This document shows positions 1-5,052 of a stretch of DNA of 5,052 bases, piece after piece. Each line of letters opens with the position of its first letter. The stretch's first letter is position 1. Location of the stretch: the NCBI GenBank assembly GCA_030050125.1, contig JASIJN010000123.1, positions 1 through 5,052 on the forward strand. Direction: 5' to 3'. Source of the DNA: Streptosporangiaceae bacterium. GTDB lineage: Bacteria; Actinomycetota; Actinomycetes; Streptosporangiales; Streptosporangiaceae. The position numbers and the translations under genes were made by a program. Under the pieces are notes generated by a model. That model was given only the letters and a program-made list of their open reading frames with translations. It did no database searches and was not told the DNA's origin.

Positions 1-1027
1 CGATCCCCTCGATGTGATCTCCCTTGACCGGCGTGCCCGGGTATCCCTCGGCGGCGAGCACGACGGTCACGGCGGCGCCGGGCGTCCACCGCAGCCGGGG
101 GACGCCGGCCAGCGCGCCGGTCGCGGCGGCGTGCAGCAACCGGCCCAGCGGCGTGGCCAGCCGGTCCAGCACGACCTGGGTCTCGGGGTCGCCGAACCGG
201 GCGTTGAACTCGACCACCCGAACGCCCTCGGCGGTCAGTGCCAGGCCGGCATATAGCAGCCCGGAGTACGGGGTGCCGCGCCGGCGCAACTCGGTGATCG
301 CAGGGCGGATGACGGTGTCGAGCACCTGGCCGGCCAGGCCCGGGGGCGCCCACGGCAGCGGACAGTAGGCGCCCATGCCCCCGGTGTTCGGCCCGGCGTC
401 GCCGTCGAAGGCGCGCTTGTAGTCCTGGGCCGGGAGCAGCGGCACCGCGGTCACCCCGTCGGCCAGCGCGAACAGGGAGACCTCCGGCCCGTCGAGGAAC
501 TCCTCGATCACCACCGTGCCGCAGTCCCGGGCGTGCGCGGCGGCCTCGCGCCGGTCGGAGGTCACCACCACGCCCTTGCCGGCCGCGAGCCCGTCGGCCT
601 TCACCACGTACGGGGGGCCGAACTCGTCCAGGGCCCGGGCGGCTTCGGCGTCGTCGGCGCAAGTCCGCGCGGCCGCCGTCGGGATGCCGGCCGTGGCCAT
701 GACCTGCTTGGCGAACGACTTCGAGCCCTCGATCATGGCCGCCGCCCGGTCCGGCCCGAAGCAGGCCACCCCGGCCGCGCGCAGCGCGTCGGCCACCCCG
801 GCCACCAGCGGCGCCTCCGGGCCGATCACGACCAGGTCCGCCCCGGTCCGCGCGGCCAGTTCGGTCACGCTCGCCGGGTCGGCCGGGCTGACCTCGTGGA
901 CCTCGGCCAGCCGGGCGATGCCCGGGTTGCCGGGCGCGGCGTGCAGGGCGGTGACGTCCGGGTCGGCGGCCAGGGCGCGAACCAGCGCGTGCTCCCGCCC
1001 GCCGGACCCGATGACGAGGGCCCGCAT
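1..1027 (-). CDS. purD: Phosphoribosylamine-glycine ligase (GAR synthetase), 3' end cut off by the window
   Basis: This enzyme catalyses the ATP-dependent joining of glycine to 5-phosphoribosylamine, giving glycinamide ribonucleotide, the second step of cytosolic de novo purine synthesis. My reverse-strand translation gives 342 intact codons before the left edge; the family is usually about 420-430 residues, so roughly 80 C-terminal residues lie outside. Visible signatures are the N-terminal GSGGREHAL (7-15), PGNPG (32-36), [10 protein letters not shown] (68-77), the ATP-grasp segment [11 protein letters not shown] (143-153), [10 protein letters not shown] (175-184), NTGGMGAY (214-221) and the metal/ATP-binding [12 protein letters not shown] from residue 273. 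All are in the expected order with no frameshift. The ATG shares its A with the purA stop (TGATG), and no Shine-Dalgarno is evident upstream, so translation probably depends on coupling to purA. About 13 of 342 codons end in A or T. Identification is secure. Confidence 0.97.
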   Translation of the reverse strand, partial: MRALVIGSGGREHALVRALAADPDVTALHAAPGNPGIARLAEVHEVSPADPASVTELAARTGADLVVIGPEAPLVAGVADALRAAGVACFGPDRAAAMIEGSKSFAKQVMATAGIPTAAARTCADDAEAARALDEFGPPYVVKADGLAAGKGVVVTSDRREAAAHARDCGTVVIEEFLDGPEVSLFALADGVTAVPLLPAQDYKRAFDGDAGPNTGGMGAYCPLPWAPPGLAGQVLDTVIRPAITELRRRGTPYSGLLYAGLALTAEGVRVVEFNARFGDPETQVVLDRLATPLGRLLHAAATGALAGVPRLRWTPGAAVTVVLAAEGYPGTPVKGDHIEGI

Positions 1028-2310
1028 CAGATCAGCGGGCGGAGCTGGAGCGTCTGGTCGCGGCGCGGGCCCACCCCGATCCCGGCCAGCGGGGCGCCGA
1101 TCATGTCCTCGATGGCCCGGACATAGGCCTGGGCGTTGGCCGGCAGGTCCCCGAACCGCCTGGCCTCGGAGATGTCCTCCCACCACCCGTCCAGGTACTC
1201 ATAGACCGGCGTCGCGTGGTGGAAGTCCGTCTGGGTCATCGGCACCTCGTGGTGCCGGGTGCCGTTGATCTCGTAGGCCACGCAGACCGGCACCCGCTCC
1301 AGGCCGGACAGCACGTCGAGCTTGGTCAGGAAGTAGTCGGTGATCCCGTTGACCCGGGTGGCGTAGCGGGCGATCACCGCGTCGAACCAGCCGGTACGGC
1401 GCGGCCGGCCGGTGGTGACGCCGTACTCCTGGCCCTGCTTGCGCAGCCAGTCGCCGCTGGCGTCGGTCAGCTCGGTGGGGAACGGGCCCGCGCCCACCCG
1501 GGTGGTGTAGGCCTTGACGATCCCGATCACCTTGGTGATCCGGGTCGGGCCGACGCCCGAGCCGGCGCACGCTCCGCCGGCCGTGGGCGAGGACGAGGTC
1601 ACGAACGGGTAGGTGCCGTGATCGACGTCCAGCTGCGTCGCCTGGGCGCCCTCCAGCAGCACCACCTTGCCCGCGTCCAGTGCCTGGTTGATGACCAGGC
1701 CGGTGTCGGCCACGTACCCCTGCAGCCGCTTGAAGTAGGCCAGGTACTCGTCGGCCGCGGCCTTGGCGTCGATCCCGCGGCGGTTGTAGACCTTGGTCAG
1801 CACCTGGTTCTTCTCGCGCAGCACCAGGTCGAGCTTCTGGCACAAGATCCCCGGGTCGAGCAGGTCCTGCACCCGGATCCCGGTCCGCGCCACCTTGTCG
1901 CTGTAGGTCGGGCCGATGCCGCGGCCCGTGGTGCCGATGCGGGCGTTGCCCAGGTAGCGCTCGGTCACCTTGTCCAGGGCGATGTGGTACGGCATGATCA
2001 GGTGCGCGTTGGCCGAGATCAGCAGCCGGTCACAGGACACGCCGCGGGCCTCCAGCCCGTCGATCTCCCCGATCAGCACCGCCGGGTCGATCACGACGCC
2101 GTTGCCGATGACCGGCGTGGCCTTCGCCGACAGCACGCCGGTGGGCAGCAGGTGCAGGGCGTAGCTCTCGTCGCCGATCACGACCGTGTGCCCGGCGTTG
2201 TTGCCGCCCTGGTACCTGACCACGTAGTCGACCTCGTCGCCGAGCAGGTCGGTCGCCTTGCCCTTGCCCTCATCGCCCCACTGCGCGCCGACGATCACGA
2301 TGGCAGGCAT
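1027..2310 (-). CDS. purA: Adenylosuccinate synthetase
   Basis: PurA condenses IMP with aspartate using GTP to form adenylosuccinate, the committed step from IMP to AMP; the enzyme is a cytosolic homodimer. The chosen start gives 427 residues, the usual family length. Landmarks fall at E. coli-like positions: [11 protein letters not shown] (8-18) with catalytic Asp13, QGGNNAGHT (34-42) with catalytic His41, GTTGRGIGP (126-134), the IMP-binding region around [11 protein letters not shown] (218-228), the aspartate-binding loop VTTGRPRR (298-305), and the guanine-recognition TKLDVL (329-334). The frame stays open a further 51 codons upstream, but that stretch is arginine-rich and lies antisense-free inside the DUF3151 gene in another frame, so MPAIVIVG is clearly the real start. 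A GGAAG lies 7 nt before the ATG. The start overlaps the DUF3151 stop by one base, and the stop overlaps the purD start by one base. Gln226 and the Thr306 preceding GWFDAV look slightly unusual for the family, judged from memory. Confidence 0.98.
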   Translation of the reverse strand: MPAIVIVGAQWGDEGKGKATDLLGDEVDYVVRYQGGNNAGHTVVIGDESYALHLLPTGVLSAKATPVIGNGVVIDPAVLIGEIDGLEARGVSCDRLLISANAHLIMPYHIALDKVTERYLGNARIGTTGRGIGPTYSDKVARTGIRVQDLLDPGILCQKLDLVLREKNQVLTKVYNRRGIDAKAAADEYLAYFKRLQGYVADTGLVINQALDAGKVVLLEGAQATQLDVDHGTYPFVTSSSPTAGGACAGSGVGPTRITKVIGIVKAYTTRVGAGPFPTELTDASGDWLRKQGQEYGVTTGRPRRTGWFDAVIARYATRVNGITDYFLTKLDVLSGLERVPVCVAYEINGTRHHEVPMTQTDFHHATPVYEYLDGWWEDISEARRFGDLPANAQAYVRAIEDMIGAPLAGIGVGPRRDQTLQLRPLI

Positions 2311-2726
2311 CAGGTTGCTTCCAGGGCCTCGGCGGCTTCGGCGCTGCTGTCGGCGAGGAACGCGTGACACCGTTCGGCCTCGTCGGTCTCGCCGATGGCG
2401 TCGGCGGCGACCGCGAGCATGTGCAGCGAGCGCAGGAAACCGCGGTTCGGCTCGTGCTCCCACGGTATCGGCCCGTGGCCCTTCCAGCCGGACCGGCGCA
2501 GCTGATCCAGCCCCCGGTGGTAGCCGGTCCGGGCGTAGGCGTAGCCCGCGACCGGGTCGCCGGCCGCGACCGCGCGCTCGGCCAGCGCGGCCCAGGCGGC
2601 GCTGTAGGCGGGAGAGCGGGCGGCCACGGTGGCCGGGTCGGCGCCGTCCCGCAGCGCCTCGGCGGCGGTCGCGTCGTCGGGCAGGTAGGTGGGCGGAGGT
2701 CCGCCAAACAGGTTCTCGTGCGTCAT
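2310..2726 (-). CDS. DUF3151-family conserved hypothetical protein
   Basis: This is a 138-residue soluble protein of unknown function, with no signal peptide or membrane segment. I recognise it as the actinobacterial DUF3151 type (as in the M. tuberculosis Rv0360c protein, close to purA there too) from the layout GPPPTYLP (9-16), [13 protein letters not shown] (41-53), [17 protein letters not shown] (62-78), [20 protein letters not shown] (80-99), and [15 protein letters not shown] (110-128). The two alanine-rich helical parts look like a pair of TPR-like helix hairpins flanking the conserved Gly/Pro/Trp/His loop; this fold idea is inference. The start at MTHENLFGG is chosen because homology begins soon after it. 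An ATG three codons upstream (2735, giving MAGMTHE) is an equal alternative, and neither has a strong Shine-Dalgarno. The stop overlaps the purA start as TGATG. The gene leads the DUF3151-purA-purD unit, which argues for a role near purine metabolism without proving it. Confidence 0.9.
   Translation of the reverse strand: MTHENLFGGPPPTYLPDDATAAEALRDGADPATVAARSPAYSAAWAALAERAVAAGDPVAGYAYARTGYHRGLDQLRRSGWKGHGPIPWEHEPNRGFLRSLHMLAVAADAIGETDEAERCHAFLADSSAEAAEALEAT
2318..2322 (-). promoter_or_regulatory. Shine-Dalgarno site of purA
   Basis: On the minus strand GGAAG sits 7 nt upstream of the purA ATG, inside the last codons of the DUF3151 gene. It supports the MPAIVIVG start over the upstream extension and suggests that purA has its own ribosome binding in addition to coupling through the TGATG overlap. 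The match to the anti-Shine-Dalgarno sequence is short. Confidence 0.5.
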
Positions 2727-2760
2727 GCCTGCCATCTTGCCGGATAGGTTAGCTTGCGTG
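2727..2760. promoter_or_regulatory. 34-bp divergent intergenic region with overlapping candidate -10 elements
   Basis: These 34 bases separate the DUF3151 start (minus) from the reductase start (plus) and are clearly richer in A/T than the surroundings. On the plus strand TAGCTT at 2750-2755 fits the actinobacterial TANNNT -10 pattern and would place transcription initiation at or next to the ATG at 2761, as in leaderless mRNAs; TAGGTT at 2745-2750 is a second candidate. On the minus strand TAACCT (2751 to 2746) is a candidate for the DUF3151-purA-purD unit. The candidates share bases, so the two polymerases could not bind at once. I see no convincing -35 for either direction. The role is inferred from motif and position. 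Confidence 0.4.
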
Positions 2761-3636
2761 ATGGACGGCGAGCTCGCGGCGGCTGGCAGCGGCGTTTTCC
2801 CGATCGGCGGCAACCTGGCGGTCACCCGGCTCGGGTTCGGTGCGATGCGGATCACCGGCCCGGGCATCTGGGGCGAGCCTGCCAACCGGTCCGAGGCTAT
2901 CCGGGTGCTGCGCCGGGCGGTGGAGCTGGGCGTCGATTTCATCGACACCGCCGACTCCTACGGGCCTTTCATCAGCGAGGAGCTCATCCGCGAGGCGTTG
3001 TACCCCTACGGCGGCCTCGCGATCGCCACCAAGGGAGGTCTCACCCGCTCCGGCCCGGACCAGTGGGGCACGGTGGGCCGGCCCGAATACCTCCGGCAGT
3101 GCGTGGAGATGAGCCTGCGCCGTCTCGGCCTGGACACGATCGACCTCTACCAGCTGCACCGGATCGATCCGCAGGTGCCGGCCGCCGATCAGGTCGGCGA
3201 GCTGAGCGACCTGCGCAAAGAAGGAAAGATCCGGCATATCGGGCTATCCGAGGTGAGCGTGCCGGAGATCAGGGAGGCCCGGCTGACCACGGCGATCGCG
3301 TCCGTGCAGAACCTCTACAACCTGCGCGACCGGCGCTGGGAGGAGGTGCTGGACTATTGCGAGCGCGAGGGCCTCGGCTTCATCCCGTACTGCCCGATCG
3401 CGACCGGGCAATTTAACGCGCCGACTGGGCCGCTCTCGATGCTCGCCCGGCAGGCCGGCGCCACCGGCGTCCAGCTGGCGCTGGCGTGGCTGCTGCGCCG
3501 GTCACCGGTCATGCTGCCGATCCCCGGCACCGGCTCCGTCAGCCACCTGGAGGAGAACGTCGGCGCCGCCCAGCTGGAACTGGACGAGGTCCAGTTCCAG
3601 GCGCTCTCGGCCCTGGCCCCGGTGCCGGGGGCGTGA
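2761..3636 (+). CDS. Aldo/keto reductase, YdbC/PdxI-like
   Basis: This is a 291-residue cytosolic NAD(P)H-dependent oxidoreductase of the aldo/keto reductase superfamily, a (beta/alpha)8 barrel that reduces carbonyls to alcohols. The catalytic tetrad is complete: Asp62 (FIDTADSYG), Tyr67, Lys91 (IATKGG) and His133 (LYQLHRID). The cofactor-binding C-terminal part is present as [19 protein letters not shown] and [32 protein letters not shown] near the N-terminus and REALYPYGG resemble E. coli YdbC (PdxI, pyridoxal reductase) as I remember it, but the substrate here is not established. I chose ATG 2761 because the in-frame sequence back to 2689 lies inside the DUF3151 gene and is not conserved-looking; GTG at 2758 is possible. 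No Shine-Dalgarno is visible, so leaderless translation is plausible. It is the only plus-strand gene here. By my count about 24 of 291 codons end in A or T (8%, against about 4% in purD), hinting at weaker expression or later arrival. Confidence 0.95.
   Translation: MDGELAAAGSGVFPIGGNLAVTRLGFGAMRITGPGIWGEPANRSEAIRVLRRAVELGVDFIDTADSYGPFISEELIREALYPYGGLAIATKGGLTRSGPDQWGTVGRPEYLRQCVEMSLRRLGLDTIDLYQLHRIDPQVPAADQVGELSDLRKEGKIRHIGLSEVSVPEIREARLTTAIASVQNLYNLRDRRWEEVLDYCEREGLGFIPYCPIATGQFNAPTGPLSMLARQAGATGVQLALAWLLRRSPVMLPIPGTGSVSHLEENVGAAQLELDEVQFQALSALAPVPGA
3617..3630. repeat. 14-base perfect inverted repeat at the 3' end of the reductase gene
   Basis: CCCCGGTGCCGGGG is an uninterrupted inverted repeat with a 2-nt centre (or a 5-bp stem with a 4-nt loop). 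It lies in the last few codons of the reductase, just before its TGA and 37 bases from the fba stop on the opposite strand. It could form a GC-rich hairpin acting as a U-less terminator between the convergent genes. There is no T-tract on either side, and short GC palindromes arise easily at this base composition, so terminator function is only a possibility. Confidence 0.3.
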
Positions 3637-3666
3637 CGGCCTGCCGGCGCTCGATCGCGGCCCGGG

Positions 3667-4689
3667 TCAGCCGATCTGCTTGCCGGCCGACATCAGGTCC
3701 TGACAGGCCTGCACCACGCGGTCGCTCATCGACTGCTCCGCGGCCTTGCCCCAGGACCGCGGGTCGTAGGCCTTCTTGCTGCCGACCTCACCGTCGATCT
3801 TGAGGACCCCGTCGTAGTTGGTGAACATGTGCCCGGCCACCGGCCGGGTGAACGCGTACTGGGTGTCGGTGTCCACGTTCATCTTCACCACGCCGTAGGA
3901 GATCGCCTCCCGGATGTCCTCCAGCGCGGAGCCCGACCCGCCGTGGAAGACCAGGTCGAACGGCTTGTCCTTGCCGTACTTGGCGCCGACCGCGTCCTGG
4001 ATGTCCTTCAGCACCGCGGGCCGCAGCCTGACGTGGCCCGGCTTGTAGACGCCGTGCACGTTGCCGAACGTGGCGGCCAGGATGTACCGGCCGTTCTCGC
4101 CGAGCCCCAGGGCCTCGGCGGTGGCCAGGGCGTCCTCCGGAGTGCTGTACAGCTTCTCGTTCATCTCGCCGACGATGCCGTCTTCCTCGCCGCCGACGAC
4201 CCCGATCTCCATCTCCATGATCACGTGTGCTTTGGCGCACTGCCCCAGCAACTCGGCGGCGATCCGCAGGTTCTCGCCCAGCGGCACCGCCGAGCCGTCC
4301 CACATGTGGGACTGGAACAGCGGTTCCTCGCCGCGTGCCACCCGCTCGGTGGATATCTGGACCAGCGGGCGCATATAGCCGTCCAGCTTGTCCTTCGGGC
4401 AGTGGTCGGTGTGCAACGCGACGTGCACCGGGTACTTGGCGGCGACGGTGCGGGCGAAGTGGGCCAGCGCCACCGCGCCGGTGACCATGTCCTTCACCGA
4501 CTGGCCGGACAGGTACTCGGCCCCGCCGGTGGACACCTGAATGATCCCGTCGCTGCTGGCCTCGGCGAACCCGTGCAGGGCGGCGTTCAGCGTCTGGCTG
4601 GAGGTCACGTTGATCGACGGATAGGCGAAGCCGTTCTCCTTCGCGCGGTCCAGCATCTGCGCGTACACCTCTGGCGTCGCGATGGGCAT
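3667..4689 (-). CDS. fba: Class II (zinc-dependent) fructose-bisphosphate aldolase
   Basis: This enzyme reversibly cleaves fructose 1,6-bisphosphate into dihydroxyacetone phosphate and glyceraldehyde 3-phosphate in glycolysis and gluconeogenesis; it is cytosolic. At 340 residues it is a normal class IIA length. ALHTDHCPKD carries the catalytic Asp95 and zinc ligand His96, EMEIGVVGGEEDG spans 159-171, FGNVHGVYKPGHV (208-220) holds zinc ligand His212, FHGGSGS (248-254) holds His249, and NVDTDTQYAF (271-280) is the phosphate/substrate-binding strand. Asp95, His96 and His212 coincide with the M. tuberculosis numbering as I know it. The ATG is supported by a purine-rich Shine-Dalgarno 8 nt upstream. 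It follows pyrE in the same direction after 119 bp, and its end converges on the reductase gene with 30 bp between. All key residues are present and identification is secure. Confidence 0.98.
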   Translation of the reverse strand: MPIATPEVYAQMLDRAKENGFAYPSINVTSSQTLNAALHGFAEASSDGIIQVSTGGAEYLSGQSVKDMVTGAVALAHFARTVAAKYPVHVALHTDHCPKDKLDGYMRPLVQISTERVARGEEPLFQSHMWDGSAVPLGENLRIAAELLGQCAKAHVIMEMEIGVVGGEEDGIVGEMNEKLYSTPEDALATAEALGLGENGRYILAATFGNVHGVYKPGHVRLRPAVLKDIQDAVGAKYGKDKPFDLVFHGGSGSALEDIREAISYGVVKMNVDTDTQYAFTRPVAGHMFTNYDGVLKIDGEVGSKKAYDPRSWGKAAEQSMSDRVVQACQDLMSAGKQIG

Positions 4690-4697
4690 GACGGCCG

Positions 4698-4705
4698 CCC
4701 CCTCT
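4698..4705 (-). promoter_or_regulatory. Shine-Dalgarno site of fba
   Basis: On the minus strand AGAGGGGG lies 8 nt before the fba ATG. It is the strongest ribosome-binding signal in the window, as expected for a highly expressed glycolytic gene, and it fixes the MPIATPEVY start. Confidence 0.65.
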
Positions 4706-4808
4706 CTGTCGGTACCGCAACCAGTATCCCGCGCGCGGCCGGATGAACCGGTGGTCCCCCGCTAAACGGCTCCTCAACCGCCGCCTGCGCGCCTGGCCGC
4801 CGCACGCC
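4706..4808 (-). promoter_or_regulatory. pyrE-fba intergenic region, probable fba promoter
   Basis: This gap is long for so compact a locus, which suggests fba has its own promoter. On the minus strand GATACT (4728 to 4723) matches 4 of 6 bases of TATAAT and would give a leader of about 25 nt. I find no good -35 at 16-18 bp spacing. I also looked for a pyrE terminator: only short 4-bp stems such as CCGG-TTCAT-CCGG (around 4740-4752) are present, with no T-tract. Read-through from pyrE therefore cannot be excluded. The region lacks any credible gene. Confidence 0.3.
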
Positions 4809-5052
4809 CTAGCCTGGCGCCAGCCCGAGGTCGTCCAGTTCGTACGCCGCGCGATAGGTCAGGCCGCGCTCGGTGACCCGGGGCCGGGCCCCGCGCTCCA
4901 CGATGACCGCCACGCCCGCCACCTCGGCGCCGGCCTCGACCAGCGCGTCGACGGCGGTCAGCACCGAGTTCCCGGTGGTCGAGGTGTCTTCCACGGCCAG
5001 CACCCGCCGCCCGGCCACGTCGGGTCCCTCGATCCGGCGCTGCAGGCCGTGC
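4809..5052 (-). CDS. pyrE: Orotate phosphoribosyltransferase, C-terminal part (5' end outside the window)
   Basis: PyrE transfers the phosphoribosyl group of PRPP to orotate, giving OMP, the fifth step of de novo pyrimidine synthesis; it is a cytosolic type I phosphoribosyltransferase. Eighty residues and the TAG stop are visible, with the reading frame open to the right edge, so more than half of the usual roughly 175-215 residues are missing. The segment begins HGLQRRIEGPDV and continues into the PRPP-binding loop VLAVEDTSTTGNSV, with the acidic pair Glu-Asp followed by the TSTTG turn. It then has the helix TAVDALVEAGAEVAGVAVIV and ends in AYELDDLGLAPG. The EDTSTTG form is typical of actinobacterial PyrE. 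The GTG at 5018 is an internal valine codon and not the start, because conserved sequence continues upstream of it. It probably heads or belongs to a transcript running toward fba. Confidence 0.93.
   Translation of the reverse strand, partial: HGLQRRIEGPDVAGRRVLAVEDTSTTGNSVLTAVDALVEAGAEVAGVAVIVERGARPRVTERGLTYRAAYELDDLGLAPG

Noticed and set aside
14..368. Two overlapping plus-strand open frames of 80 and 114 codons
   Set aside because: They lie fully antisense to purD, whose translation is continuous and motif-rich; their composition is the Ala/Arg/Pro/Gly-rich kind produced by high-GC antisense frames.
516..1268. Plus-strand frames of 250 and 197 codons
   Set aside because: Antisense to purD and the 3' end of purA, with low-complexity Ala/Ser/Arg/Pro content and no recognisable motif.
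1216..2367. 383-codon plus-strand frame
   Set aside because: It is the exact antisense shadow of purA. Its length results from G/C-rich third positions that leave few stop codons, and the Gly/Val/His/Asp-rich sequence matches no family.
2311..2463. Upstream extension of the purA frame to a 478-residue protein
   Set aside because: The added 51 residues are Arg-rich and overlap the conserved DUF3151 gene in another frame; family length and the [11 protein letters not shown] position fix the start at 2310.
2258..2752. Plus-strand frames of 164 and 127 codons, and a shifted 145-codon minus frame, over the DUF3151 region
   Set aside because: They are shadows of the DUF3151 gene, with Arg/Pro/Gly-rich, low-complexity sequence.
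2689..2760. Upstream extension of the reductase to 315 residues
   Set aside because: The added 24 residues overlap the start of the conserved DUF3151 gene and precede the normal aldo/keto reductase N-terminus; the A/T-rich promoter-like core lies inside this stretch.
2727..2948. Upstream extension of the DUF3151 frame to 212 residues
   Set aside because: It would run through the start of the reductase gene, and the extra residues show no family similarity.
2749..3416. Minus-strand 162-codon and plus-strand 220-codon frames within the reductase
   Set aside because: Alternative frames of the reductase gene; no motif is present and composition is typical of shadows.
3486..3803. Plus-strand 105-codon frame across the reductase/fba junction
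   Set aside because: It overlaps both genes out of frame and has no ribosome-binding site or recognisable content.
3788..4777. 329-codon minus frame and 305-codon plus frame over fba
   Set aside because: Both overlap an intact, fully conserved class II aldolase; one is the neighbouring frame (Arg/Gly-rich), the other the antisense frame.
4605..4805. 66-codon minus-strand frame spanning the pyrE-fba gap
   Set aside because: It ends inside fba in the wrong frame, is low-complexity, and its span contains the fba promoter and Shine-Dalgarno.
4690..4808. Possible riboswitch or structured leader upstream of fba
   Set aside because: Only short 4-bp GC stems are visible, with no recognisable conserved aptamer pattern.

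Overview
The window comes from a high-GC bacterium (about 70% G+C by eye, with almost all third codon positions G or C). Gene content and protein signatures point to an actinobacterium: a DUF3151-type protein next to purA, a PyrE with the EDTSTTG loop, and a class II aldolase whose first two metal/catalytic residues match Mycobacterium tuberculosis numbering. I cannot name a genus. The region is a chromosomal housekeeping locus. I see no mobile element, CRISPR array, tRNA/rRNA or phage gene.

Layout by position: purD (minus, runs off the left edge, 1-1027), purA (minus, 1027-2310), a DUF3151-family gene (minus, 2310-2726), an aldo/keto reductase (plus, 2761-3636), class II fructose-bisphosphate aldolase fba (minus, 3667-4689), and the 3' end of pyrE (minus, runs off the right edge, 4809-5052). 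Coding density is very high. The only gaps are 34 bp between the divergent DUF3151 and reductase starts, 30 bp between the convergent reductase and fba ends, and 119 bp between pyrE and fba.

The left half is a tight minus-strand unit, DUF3151 -> purA -> purD. Both junctions are one-base overlaps of the form TGATG, so the three genes are very probably co-transcribed and translationally coupled. PurD makes glycinamide ribonucleotide early in de novo purine synthesis, and PurA commits IMP to the AMP branch. The DUF3151 protein has no known function but is wired to them. On the right, pyrE (pyrimidine synthesis) is followed in the same direction by fba (glycolysis/gluconeogenesis), which has its own clear Shine-Dalgarno sequence. 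Between the two minus-strand groups sits the single plus-strand reductase. It resembles the YdbC/PdxI type of aldo/keto reductase and has slightly relaxed codon use.

I did not find a convincing undescribed system. The points most worth a second look are the DUF3151-purA-purD coupling, the overlapping divergent promoter candidates in the 34-bp gap with possible leaderless translation of the reductase, and the possible vitamin B6 role of the reductase.
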